Shown here: positions 46,158-53,227 of the stretch, in pieces
Numbering within the stretch: position 1 is the first letter of the stretch
Layout of the letters: each line of letters begins with the position of its first letter
From: UBA8949 sp942493365
GTDB taxonomy: Bacteria > Bacillota > Clostridia > Saccharofermentanales > UBA5734
Direction: 5' to 3'
DNA length: 64,000 nt
Assembly (NCBI GenBank): GCA_942493365.1
Contig: OW818697.1
Span: 1,674,001 to 1,738,000, forward strand
Made by a program: the position numbers and the translations under genes
Notes under the pieces: model-generated
Seen by the model: only the letters and a program-made list of their open reading frames with translations
The model's database searches: none
What the model was told of the DNA's origin: nothing

Positions 46158-46883
46158 CTATATCAACAAGTCACCAGGGTTAACTTCGAGAGCCCAAGCA
46201 ATATCAACAATTCTGTTAGCTGATGGTAGTTGTTCTCCACGTTCGTATTTTGCTATCTGGCTTTGTGTTGTCTGTATAATATCCGCCAAAACGCCTTGGC
46301 TAATACCTGCGGCCTCTCTTATGTTTCGAATATTGGATCCAACATTAGGTCTCTCAGCTTCGTAACATTTCCGTAGGTCTAAAATTATTTTATTAAATGC
46401 TTCAGAATGATCGAAGGAATTGGAAAGAAAAGATTTGCAATATTCCGCTATTATCTGGTTATGCGTAATACCCAAGTTGCGACTATCGATGGAATTTATT
46501 ATTCGTGTATAAAAATCTGATCTTGTTTCGCTGTCAATTTTGGAAGGGAGCTGTACCCTCTCCTTCTTTGCCCAATTTGATAAAATGTCTAGCTTTTCTT
46601 CAACATTTAATTTAACAGCATTGATTACGTTTACCCATATGAAATCTGCAATTATGTGACTACTTTGTAATTTATAATAGTCTTCATCTTCGCATGGCGA
46701 TTCACCAGCGTTTACAAAATAGAACCCTCGAAATGGTTCACCGGTAGGTGTCACAGCAACAACTTCATGACCTTCTCCACCATCACTTCTGGTTTTCAGA
46801 CTGCTTCTATATGCATCTTCAAGCATTTCGTTGACTTCTTGTTCAAAATAGTATACTGCTCTAAGAGCATTCTTAGTATTCAT
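46158..46883 (-). CDS. XRE-family regulator with N-terminal domain
   Basis: This 241-aa protein has a C-terminal helix-turn-helix of XRE/Cro type (NIREAAGISQGVLADIIQTT, QSQIAKYERGEQLPSANRI, VDIAWALEVNPGDLL). The N-terminal 170 residues (VYYFEQEVNEMLEDAYRSSL, GEPFRGFYFVNAG) are helical and of unknown role, possibly antitoxin-like. AGAGGT precedes the ATG. Its promoter carries a perfect inverted repeat over the -35 box, pointing to autorepression. Confidence 0.75.
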   Translation of the reverse strand: MNTKNALRAVYYFEQEVNEMLEDAYRSSLKTRSDGGEGHEVVAVTPTGEPFRGFYFVNAGESPCEDEDYYKLQSSHIIADFIWVNVINAVKLNVEEKLDILSNWAKKERVQLPSKIDSETRSDFYTRIINSIDSRNLGITHNQIIAEYCKSFLSNSFDHSEAFNKIILDLRKCYEAERPNVGSNIRNIREAAGISQGVLADIIQTTQSQIAKYERGEQLPSANRIVDIAWALEVNPGDLLI

Positions 46884-46939
46884 AGCCTACCTCTTTCTTT
46901 TTAGCTTTCAATCGACTTGTATTTATTGGGTATGTTCGT

Positions 46940-46973
46940 ATGATACTCTTCTATGGACTATTTGTCAATAGTC
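46940..46973 (-). promoter_or_regulatory. promoter and operator of the XRE gene
   Basis: On the minus strand TTGACA and TATCAT are 17 bases apart. The inverted repeat GACTATT-TGTC-AATAGTC (46956-46973) covers the -35 box. Confidence 0.7.
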
Positions 46974-47038
46974 CTCTCAAAATATTTTTCATTTTTTCTT
47001 TTAAGGTATATTTTCTTAATTGCGCTGGGATTAAAACG

Positions 47039-47490
47039 TTATTCTTGGCCAATACTGCTTAGTTTATACAATATGCTATTCACATTCAAACCAGTGGCCC
47101 GAATCCTTTCAGAATAACTACCCTGACGGCTTTCTGCCGTCTCGGTGTCGTAGGTTCTGCTTGTTTGGATATTGAGCGTAAAACTGGCCGGCACCGGAAT
47201 CAACTTTGCTTCGTCGAGTAAGATCGGCGACGTCAGTATCAGCGAACTGACCACCGGATCGAATTCGTTGTGTCGCTCACCATTACTGTGATGGTTGATT
47301 CATTGATAAAAATGCCGCCGCCGACAATGTAGTTTCGCGGCGCGTGCAATTTGAAGAGGAACAGCTCCCCTTCTTTTAAGGCGCGGAAATTCCGGCCGCT
47401 GTTGGGCTGCCAGAAATTGATTTCGTTTGGCTTTTGAGATTTCAGCAGATTAAACCAATCGTAGTCGGTGATCCCAACGTAGATCATCAT
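47039..47490 (-). pseudogene. remnant of a PUA-like/HNH restriction endonuclease
   Basis: The first part encodes MMIYVGITDYDWFNLLKSQ, then EINFWQPNSGRNFRAL and GELFLFKLHAPRNYIVGGG, the N-terminal modified-base-reading domain of HNH-type nucleases. The frame breaks near 47245 and continues with LILTSPILLDEAKLIPVPAS and TYDTETAESRQGSYSERI. The HNH catalytic part is absent. It is a dead nuclease gene. Confidence 0.65.
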
Positions 47491-47590
47491 GGCATTGATA
47501 CCTCAAAATAAACTGAAATGAGCTCAAATGAGCGGCGGCATCATTAAGAGTATTATATCAGAGATTTAACGGGCGTGGACTTGATTTTTT

Positions 47591-47840
47591 CTGCAACGAA
47601 GAGCGCCGCCTGCCGGACGCCAACCTGGACATCGTCAGGTATGTGCAGCAGTCCTTCTCGATGTTCGGCGGCGACAAGGACACCGTGACCATCCACTTCG
47701 CCGCCGAGGTCCAGGCCAACATCAGCTCGACCTTCCTGTCCTGGATTTTCCAGTTCGCCGGCAAGGCCAGGAGCATCGCGCCGGCCAGTGTGGTGGCAAG
47801 GATTAAGGGCATGATGGCGGAGATTGAGGGGTATTATTAG
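47591..47840 (+). pseudogene. WYL regulator fragment with internal deletion
   Basis: This fragment repeats the C-terminal third of the WYL gene, from EERRLPDANLDIV to IEGYY-stop, at about 90 percent DNA identity by eye. Relative to the full gene, 78 bases are missing exactly between two copies of CACTTCGCC (45235 and 45313), leaving one copy. There is no start region. Confidence 0.85.
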
Positions 47841-47847
47841 GGGCGGG

Positions 47848-49155
47848 TCATTTTATATCATAAAGCGTATCTTTGCCACTGCCCTGTATGAGTAATTCTC
47901 CACCTTCGACAAGCAATTTTATCAGTCTTGTGGCAATCGTCCGGCCAACGCCCCAAACCGATTCAAGTTCTGCTCTGGAAACAGGTCCTTTTTGCTTGAT
48001 CAAATTAATTGCATCATCCAGTCGCTTTTGTTTGGCCCCCATTTTAGGTTGAATTTTTCTTGTTGGAACAGCCTGATAGGATAGGCTCGGCAAAGAGACC
48101 ATAAAACCATTGGAACTTGTTTTAAATATAATCGTCTTGCCTTGCGCTTGATAAAGATCGGTCATTTTCGGTATTCCAGATCCGAATGCCTCAATGAGTT
48201 CCAACCGATAGAAGACGTCTGCAAGATTTTTGTTTCGAGGAATAGAAAGCCCGAGCAAGAAAGTCTCTATGGTGGTGTTAGCCGGCAACCCTCCGTAAGA
48301 AGCAATTTCAATTCGGTCATCAAAAACTCGAATGTTTGTGCTCACATCCCTATCATAATCCCTATGGACAACAGAATTGATCAAAGCCTCACGCAGAGCA
48401 CCTTCCGGGTATTCTTTGATGTCAGTCCTATGCAGCCCAGAAATTTCTGACCTTGTTCTGTTATAACGGCTCATGATTGCATAAGCCTCATCCAATTGCT
48501 TTAAGATCGATCCTGAAAACTTCTGACGTTCAACAAATGTTCCAATCTCCGTACCTTGAAAACATGCAAATTGGATGCTGTGAAAGCATTGATCCGAAAG
48601 CAGAAGTCCCAAATTTGTATAAAGACCGTCAGCATTAATTATCTTCAGCGTTTGCATTTGATTTGTTTCAAATCGAATGTTTCTATCGGCGAATATTTTA
48701 CTGCAGTATTCAAAAGTCAGATTTTGGTCAAATGAAAGAAAACTTTCAAAACTATACCCATCCGTTTCACGTATCATTTCACGGATGGCATCTTTGGAAG
48801 CCGGTGCTGATGTATTTCCCTGCCTAACGTAAACGCCGGCAGAAGTCATTCCTTTTTTCGCGATATAATAGGGCCTTTTTGTCCCTCGATTGACTCTTAC
48901 TTTAACAATTGGCTTTTCATCACGGTATTCGATTTCAACATAAGAAATCAGACTCATATCCGGGTGAATCGCGTCTCTAATCATGTTTGTGATTTGTGCG
49001 GATACCTTATCCGGGCTTGTGACACCCAGCACAGTTCCATCATCCGCAATCCCCACAAGGAGTTCACCCCCCTGCGAATTCGCAAAGGCGATCAGTTCCT
49101 TCTTGATATCTTCCGTAAATTCCCTTTTCCATTCAATTTGACTGGTTTCTTTCAT
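47848..49155 (-). CDS. Schlafen/AlbA_2-domain ATP-binding protein
   Basis: This 435-aa protein has an N-terminal AlbA_2/Schlafen-type DNA-binding domain (ETSQIEWKREFTEDIKKELI, AFANSQGGELLVGIADDG), a GHKL-like ATPase part (YPEGALREALINSVVHRDY with the conserved Asn, GIPKM) and a C-terminal winged helix (RLDDAINLIKQKGPVSRAEL). Such proteins act as regulators and occur in defence islands. GAGGTGA eight bases before the ATG at 49155 supports this start over the ATG 12 bases earlier. It is flanked on both sides by WYL fragments. Confidence 0.82.
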   Translation of the reverse strand: MKETSQIEWKREFTEDIKKELIAFANSQGGELLVGIADDGTVLGVTSPDKVSAQITNMIRDAIHPDMSLISYVEIEYRDEKPIVKVRVNRGTKRPYYIAKKGMTSAGVYVRQGNTSAPASKDAIREMIRETDGYSFESFLSFDQNLTFEYCSKIFADRNIRFETNQMQTLKIINADGLYTNLGLLLSDQCFHSIQFACFQGTEIGTFVERQKFSGSILKQLDEAYAIMSRYNRTRSEISGLHRTDIKEYPEGALREALINSVVHRDYDRDVSTNIRVFDDRIEIASYGGLPANTTIETFLLGLSIPRNKNLADVFYRLELIEAFGSGIPKMTDLYQAQGKTIIFKTSSNGFMVSLPSLSYQAVPTRKIQPKMGAKQKRLDDAINLIKQKGPVSRAELESVWGVGRTIATRLIKLLVEGGELLIQGSGKDTLYDIK

Positions 49156-49199
49156 ATGAATCATCACCTCATTAATCGATTAAAGGCATTTCATAAGTT

Positions 49200-49254
49200 C
49201 ATACTACCACATACTACCACATGCTGCCACATGCCACGTGGCAGCATGTGGTAG
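49200..49254. repeat. decamer repeats merging into a 17-bp-arm palindrome
   Basis: CATACTACCA is repeated at 49200 and 49210, then varied as CATGCTGCCA (49220). The last units form the left arm of a perfect inverted repeat: 17-bp arms at 49214-49230 and 49238-49254 with a 7-base loop. It lies 45 bases before the Schlafen-type gene. Confidence 0.85.
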
Positions 49255-49290
49255 AAGGTGGCACTTTCCCACAATCGTCTATCATCATTA

Positions 49291-49412
49291 GCAGTCGCCA
49301 GGTGTCCTTCAAGTACTTCGAGTACACCCTCAGCAAGACCAGGATCATCGCGCCGTACAGCGTGGTGGCCCGGATGAAGGGCATGATTGCGGAGATTGAG
49401 GGGTATTATTGA
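49291..49412 (+). pseudogene. shorter WYL regulator fragment
   Basis: The DNA encodes RQVSFKYFEYTLSKT joined directly to IIAPYSVVARMKGMIAEIEG and YY-stop. Compared with the full gene, about 400 bases between these parts are missing, as are the first 460 bases. Confidence 0.85.
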
Positions 49413-49423
49413 CTACTTTTCTC

Positions 49424-49452
49424 TTGAAATTCGCTATTGCCAGGCGTATACT
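49424..49452 (+). promoter_or_regulatory. promoter of the AbrB-type gene
   Basis: TTGAAA and TATACT are 17 bases apart, about 45 bases upstream of the likely transcript's ribosome site. Confidence 0.6.
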
Positions 49453-49503
49453 GATTATGTAAGGATTGCGCGGAATTCCGTGATTGTTGGGAGGATTTGC
49501 ACA

Positions 49504-49800
49504 ATGAAAATCGCTAAAATATCAACCAAAGGTCAAGTCACGCTGCCCATCGAAGTGCGGCGCAAACTCAATTTAAACGAAGGGGATCACTTGCTTATTT
49601 CTGAGGAGAATGGCCGGTATTATATTGAAAATGCTGAACATGCCCAGCTGATTCTGGCCGAAAGAGCCTTCGTTTATGGTGCTGACTCGCTGGTATCTAA
49701 GTTGGATGAAGCCGATCAGCTGGCAGCTGAGTCGCCGGTTCGCTATTCTGCTGATGAAGTGTTTGATCGCGTTGGGAAAAATATTCGTGCCGGGGCGTAA
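49504..49800 (+). CDS. AbrB/SpoVT-type antitoxin-like DNA-binding protein
   Basis: This 98-aa protein has the swapped-hairpin AbrB fold in KIAKISTKGQVTLPIEVRRK and LNLNEGDHLLISEENG. The C-terminal half (SLVSKLDEADQLAAESPVRY, SADEVFDRVGKNI) would cover a partner toxin, as in MazE- or VapB-like antitoxins. GGGAGG precedes the ATG at 49504. No PIN or MazF toxin follows; the next genes are RelB-RelE. A scrap of a second copy lies at 52692. Confidence 0.8.
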   Translation: MKIAKISTKGQVTLPIEVRRKLNLNEGDHLLISEENGRYYIENAEHAQLILAERAFVYGADSLVSKLDEADQLAAESPVRYSADEVFDRVGKNIRAGA

Positions 49801-49832
49801 GTATAAAATATGCGAATATTCTAGCTCATCGC

Positions 49833-49869
49833 TTGCTCTGGCGATCTAGTTGTATTACAATGTATTACA
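49833..49869 (+). promoter_or_regulatory. relBE promoter with direct-repeat operator
   Basis: TTGCTC and TACAAT are 17 bases apart. The direct repeat TGTATTACA-A-TGTATTACA (49851-49869) covers the -10 box and fits binding by a ribbon-helix-helix antitoxin. It is fully kept in the second copy at 52780. Confidence 0.6.
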
Positions 49870-49882
49870 GGAGGTGATGGCA

Positions 49883-50098
49883 ATGGCTACACTATCACTG
49901 CGCTTGGATGCCAAAGAAGAAAAACTCTTTCGCAATTATGCCAAGCTGCACAACATAACAATTTCAGAGTTGCTGCGATCAGCGGCGATTGAAAAGATCG
50001 AAGATGAAATCGACCTGTCTTCATTCGATGCAGCAATGGCGGCTATGACCAGGACCTACACATTGGCCGAAGCTAAGCAAGAGTTGGGTCTTGATTGA
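49883..50098 (+). CDS. relB: RelB/DUF6290-type antitoxin
   Basis: This 71-aa ribbon-helix-helix protein (MATLSLRLDAKEEKLFRNYA, ITISELLRSAAIEKIEDEID) has an acidic C-terminal tail to bind the toxin. GGAGGTGATGGCA before the ATG at 49883 decides the start over an ATG 33 bases earlier. Its stop overlaps the toxin start as TGATG. A near-identical copy is at 52812. Confidence 0.85.
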   Translation: MATLSLRLDAKEEKLFRNYAKLHNITISELLRSAAIEKIEDEIDLSSFDAAMAAMTRTYTLAEAKQELGLD

Positions 50099-50364
50099 TG
50101 GCCTACCATGTCGTCATTTCGGATTATGCGGTAAAAAAGCTTAAAAAGCCTGACAAGTCTATTGCCGCGCTGATTTTCGGCTACATCGAGAAAAACCTCG
50201 AGGGTTGTAGTGATCCACGCCAGCACGGCAAGGCGCTTACGGCTGATCACAAGGGCAAGTGGCGCTACCGGGTTGGCGATTATCGGATTCTTGTGCTAAT
50301 CGAGGATGATCGAATATTGATTACGCTGATTGATGTTGGCCATCGGAAAGATGTTTACGAGTAA
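50098..50364 (+). CDS. relE: RelE-family mRNA interferase toxin
   Basis: This 88-aa protein matches RelE/YafQ-type toxins: YHVVISDYAVKKLKKPDKSI, then GKWRYRVGDYRILVLIEDDR and LIDVGHRKDVYE at the end, with the basic and Tyr/His residues that cut ribosome-bound mRNA. The antitoxin lies directly upstream and overlaps it by one base. It is the only intact RelE of the two copies in this window. Confidence 0.85.
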   Translation: MAYHVVISDYAVKKLKKPDKSIAALIFGYIEKNLEGCSDPRQHGKALTADHKGKWRYRVGDYRILVLIEDDRILITLIDVGHRKDVYE

Positions 50365-50406
50365 TTGAAACATCAATCTCGGATGCCTGAAAAATGGACA
50401 CTTGAT

Positions 50407-50580
50407 CTACATCGCTTGGTGCAGCGGCACAATCCGATCCAACTGGGATTGGATTTTCCGGCGCGCTAATTCCATGTCGTATTTGTTTTGGATGCGCAGC
50501 CAATACCCGGTCGACAAGCCAAAATATTTGCAGATCCGATACTGGTCATTTATGCGATATGAATTGAAATGTATTTTGTT
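50407..50580 (-). pseudogene. HigB-HigA fusion scrap
   Basis: The frame joins the HigB piece YRINDQYRIC directly to the HigA tail KYFGLSTGYWLRIQNKYDME. In the intact pair at 52.1-52.6 kb these parts are 260 bases apart, bounded by CGGATCTGC and CGGCTCTGC. The product is neither toxin nor antitoxin. Confidence 0.8.
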
Positions 50581-51419
50581 TAACTCGTCATTTCTACTAG
50601 TTTGCAAACCGACAACATGATTTCTCTCCATTCAAGTCCCGCTGCAAAGCTAAATTTCTTTTGATATGCTGCCCAATGTTTTTGTAAGTTTTCGCTTTCA
50701 GCAAGCTCATTAAATATATCAGTTGCGTCCCTCAAGGCATCCAAAGACCCGCGCTTCATAGCGGTTGCATCCAAAGCCCTTGAAAATGTCGTCGGCTCAA
50801 TACTGTCGCCGTGTAACTTCAAAAGCAAATGAATATCATAGAAATCACGCATTCGGGTGTTCGTAACGTTGCGGTCAATGACAGTCTCTAGTTTTTCCGC
50901 GAGCACTGTTTCGAGATTGTACGCCCAAAGTGCAATTTTGCGATCCTCAAACATTAGCTTGAACTCATAGATGATTTCCCTCGGGGTGATGACGTCACCT
51001 GTTGAAATATCAATTTTGAGCGGTGTCATAATCCCGTCGAAAACCGTTTCCATGCTGACCCGGATTCCGCCGTATTCGGCATCTTCCATGATTTCTGAAA
51101 TGTTCTTAACACGGAACTCTACGCCATCGCCAACTGGAATTGCGATTATCGCCTCAATAATCTTTTCGGTTTCTGCAATCGAAATGGAGGCGCCTTTCAT
51201 TGTGGCATCAATATCCATCGTGGTGCGCGCGCCAAGGCCAACCATAGCGGCAATCAACATGCCGCCTTTCAATATCATTTTGTCTTTATATACAGATAAC
51301 GTGATGCGTTCCAAAAATCGCTCCATCATGTAATTGCGAATGAGCACGTGTGCTTCGATTTTTTTATCTTTGGCAAGGTTGCGAATTAGGTCTTTGAGTT
51401 GTCTAGACGAATGAATCAT
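50580..51419 (-). CDS. abiEii: AbiEii-type nucleotidyltransferase toxin
   Basis: This 279-aa protein has the DUF1814/AbiEii motifs: MILKGGMLIAAMVGLGARTT, MDIDAT (DxD), VKNISEIMEDAEYGGIRVS, PLKIDISTGDVITP, NLETVLAEKLETVI and RMRDFYDIHLL. AbiEii is the toxin of type IV systems and transfers nucleotides; related proteins modify tRNA. Its ATG overlaps the antitoxin stop by one base (TAATG). It lies between two HigA 3' ends. Confidence 0.88.
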   Translation of the reverse strand: MIHSSRQLKDLIRNLAKDKKIEAHVLIRNYMMERFLERITLSVYKDKMILKGGMLIAAMVGLGARTTMDIDATMKGASISIAETEKIIEAIIAIPVGDGVEFRVKNISEIMEDAEYGGIRVSMETVFDGIMTPLKIDISTGDVITPREIIYEFKLMFEDRKIALWAYNLETVLAEKLETVIDRNVTNTRMRDFYDIHLLLKLHGDSIEPTTFSRALDATAMKRGSLDALRDATDIFNELAESENLQKHWAAYQKKFSFAAGLEWREIMLSVCKLVEMTS

Positions 51420-52018
51420 TAAAGCAACACCTCCAGATATTGATTGAGGATTTTCTCGATACGGAATGCCTTTGCATACTTCATGAGCAGGCGTAGGCTT
51501 TTATCCTTTCGTTTTGCATATTGTTTCAAGGCATCCTGAAAGATTTGGATTTCAATGGCGCTCCTGCTGCGCACAATATCGCAAATGGTGCGCTCCATAT
51601 TGTAAGCCATCACAGTATGCCCAAATGGTGTGTCCATTGACGTGATGCCAAGTTCATAAAGGTCTTGCTTGAGAGAATACACTTTGATTCCGTCAGCGGA
51701 AAGTTTTGACGGATTATAGCCCGATTTTACCGTGATCGAATACCTGACTGGTTCGCGGTCGGTCAGATCATGTAAAAACAATGCCGTGTCATGGGAGAAC
51801 ACCGCTTGTTTACAGCGCAACTGGAGCAGATACATCGGATCAGACCAAGCATCGCGCGACATATAGATACCTTGCGCTTCCCTGATCAACTCACGCTTTT
51901 CAACATATTCATAGAAGTATGGTTTGGAAATACCTTCAGCGACAATGTCGGCGGTTTTTAAAATGCCCTTCTGCCGATGCAAAAGCATATCCATCTTTTC
52001 GAACTGAGTCACTATCAT
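51419..52018 (-). CDS. abiEi: AbiEi-type antitoxin / repressor
   Basis: This 199-aa protein has an N-terminal winged helix (GILKTADIVAEGISKPYFYE, LIREAQGIYMSRDAW), the conserved FSHDTALFLHDLTDREP, SGYNPSK, ERTICDIVRS and an end NQYLEVLL. It represses the operon and counters AbiEii without direct binding in known type IV systems. The ATG at 52018 follows GGAAGG; a GTG one codon earlier is possible. Confidence 0.88.
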   Translation of the reverse strand: MIVTQFEKMDMLLHRQKGILKTADIVAEGISKPYFYEYVEKRELIREAQGIYMSRDAWSDPMYLLQLRCKQAVFSHDTALFLHDLTDREPVRYSITVKSGYNPSKLSADGIKVYSLKQDLYELGITSMDTPFGHTVMAYNMERTICDIVRSRSAIEIQIFQDALKQYAKRKDKSLRLLMKYAKAFRIEKILNQYLEVLL

Positions 52019-52030
52019 CACTTTCCTTCC

Positions 52031-52081
52031 GTGCTATTATTATATATTATATTAGCACGATAGTAAAGTATATAAACAAGG
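52031..52081 (-). promoter_or_regulatory. abiE promoter with operator
   Basis: TTTACT and TATAAT are 17 bases apart on the minus strand. The inverted repeat GTGCTA...TAGCAC (52031-52036 and 52053-52058) spans the spacer and -10 box, matching the layout at the other AbiEi gene though not its sequence. Confidence 0.6.
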
Positions 52082-52096
52082 ATGTGGGCACTTGAT

Positions 52097-52411
52097 CTAC
52101 ATCGCTTGATGCAACGGAACAATCCGATCCAACTGAGACTGGATTTTCCGACGCACCAATTCCATGTCGTATTTGTTTTGGATGCGCAGCCAATAGCCAG
52201 TCGACAGGCCAAAATATTTGCAGAGCCGCAAGTCCGTATCTGCTGTAATCGCGCGTTTGCCGGCAACGATTTCACCGATTCGCTGCGCGGGTACGTCGAT
52301 TTCCTTGGCAAGGCGATACTTCGTGATCCCAAGCGGAAGCAGAAACTCTTCGAGCAGCAGCTCGCCGGGCGTAACGGGTTCAATGGGTTGAACTAAAATA
52401 ATCTCTTTCAT
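52097..52411 (-). CDS. higA: HigA-type antitoxin
   Basis: This 104-aa XRE-fold antitoxin reads PGELLLEEFLLPLGITKYRL, AKEIDVPAQRIGEIVAGKRA and LRLCKYFGLSTGYWLRIQNK, the usual HigA order. GGGGAA precedes the ATG at 52411. It follows the HigB-like gene by 13 bases, the normal toxin-first order of higBA. Confidence 0.85.
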   Translation of the reverse strand: MKEIILVQPIEPVTPGELLLEEFLLPLGITKYRLAKEIDVPAQRIGEIVAGKRAITADTDLRLCKYFGLSTGYWLRIQNKYDMELVRRKIQSQLDRIVPLHQAM

Positions 52412-52424
52412 GGCTTCCCCTTTC

Positions 52425-52634
52425 TTAGTGATAGTCACAAATCTCGACGTTGATCGGTCCCCGCTCTGTCCATACAAAGCAGATCCGATACTGGTCGTTT
52501 ATGCGGATGGAATACTGTCCTGCCCTTTTGCCTTTCAACTTGCGCAGGGCGATCCGTTCAAACTGCACGAATTCAGAAACTCGTTCCATTCGAGCTAGTT
52601 TTTCCGTATTCTTGTTGGCGAATGATAGTATCAT
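52425..52634 (-). CDS. higB: HigB-type toxin, shortened
   Basis: This 69-aa protein keeps the ends of HigB (ILSFANKNTEKLARMERVSE and KGKRAGQYSIRINDQYRICF, VEICDYH). Family members are usually about 90 aa; here FERIALRKL joins straight to KGKRAGQ, so some 20-25 middle residues appear to be missing in frame. The toxin may be weak or dead. Several other modules nearby were shortened in the same way. Confidence 0.75.
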   Translation of the reverse strand: MILSFANKNTEKLARMERVSEFVQFERIALRKLKGKRAGQYSIRINDQYRICFVWTERGPINVEICDYH

Positions 52635-52691
52635 GCAATCATAATAACGCTTCGCGTCATTACCGTCAAGCGTTATTGTTTTAGATTAATG

Positions 52692-52765
52692 ATCAAGTCA
52701 CGCTACCCATCGAAGTGCGGCGCAAACTCAATTTGAACGAAGGGGATCACCTGCTAATCGCTTGC
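52692..52765 (+). pseudogene. AbrB-type antitoxin scrap
   Basis: The DNA repeats codons for QVTLPIEVRRKLNLNEGDHL of the AbrB-type gene at 49.5 kb, then jumps to the relBE promoter region. The start and the C-terminal two thirds are missing. Confidence 0.8.
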
Positions 52766-52798
52766 TCTGGCAATTTAGTTGTATTACAATGTATTACA
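52762..52798 (+). promoter_or_regulatory. second relB promoter with direct-repeat operator
   Basis: TTGCTC, 17 bases, TACAAT, with TGTATTACA-A-TGTATTACA at 52780-52798, as at 49833-49869. Confidence 0.6.
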
Positions 52799-52811
52799 GG
52801 AGGTGATGGCA

Positions 52812-53027
52812 ATGGCTACACTATCATTGCGTTTGGACGCAAAAGAAGAAAAACTATTCCGCAATTATGCCAAGATGCACAATATGACAATTTCCGAGTT
52901 GCTGCGATCAGCGGCGATAGAAAAGATCGAAGACGAAATCGACCTGTCGTCATTTGACGCGGCAATGGCTGCCATGACTAAGACCTACACATTGGCCGAA
53001 GCTAAGCAAGAGCTGGGTCTTGATTGA
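52812..53027 (+). CDS. RelB/DUF6290-type antitoxin, second copy
   Basis: This 71-aa protein differs from the copy at 49883 in only three residues that I can see (KMHNM for KLHNI, K for R near the end). Promoter, operator and ribosome site are also kept. Its toxin is broken, so it would act as a spare antitoxin for the intact RelE at 50.1 kb. Confidence 0.85.
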   Translation: MATLSLRLDAKEEKLFRNYAKMHNMTISELLRSAAIEKIEDEIDLSSFDAAMAAMTKTYTLAEAKQELGLD

Positions 53028-53187
53028 TGGGCTACCATGTCGTCATCTCGGATTATGCGGTAAGAAAGCTTAAAAAGCTCGACAAGTCAATTGCCGCGCT
53101 GATTATCGGATACTGGCGCTGATCGAGGATGATCGAATACTAATCACGCTGATTGATGTTGGCCATCGCAAGGATGTTTACAAATAG
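53027..53187 (+). pseudogene. RelE toxin with internal deletion
   Basis: The frame starts MGYHVVISDYAVRKLKKLDK and stops soon after IIGYWR. Compared with the intact relE, 106 bases are missing between GATTTTCGG (50172) and GATTATCGG (50278), which shifts the frame; the C-terminal codons to VGHRKDVYK remain but are out of frame. Confidence 0.85.
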
Positions 53188-53188
53188 C

Positions 53189-53222
53189 AAAAAGCCTCAA
53201 GAACCAATGTTCTTGAGGCTTT
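53189..53222 (-). terminator. terminator of the tRNA-His/Gln/Lys transcript
   Basis: Perfect 11-bp stem GCCTCAAGAAC/GTTCTTGAGGC with a four-base loop; TTTTTGC follows on the minus strand and TTTCGTTTT on the plus strand, so it can work both ways. Confidence 0.85.
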
Positions 53223-53227
53223 CGTTT

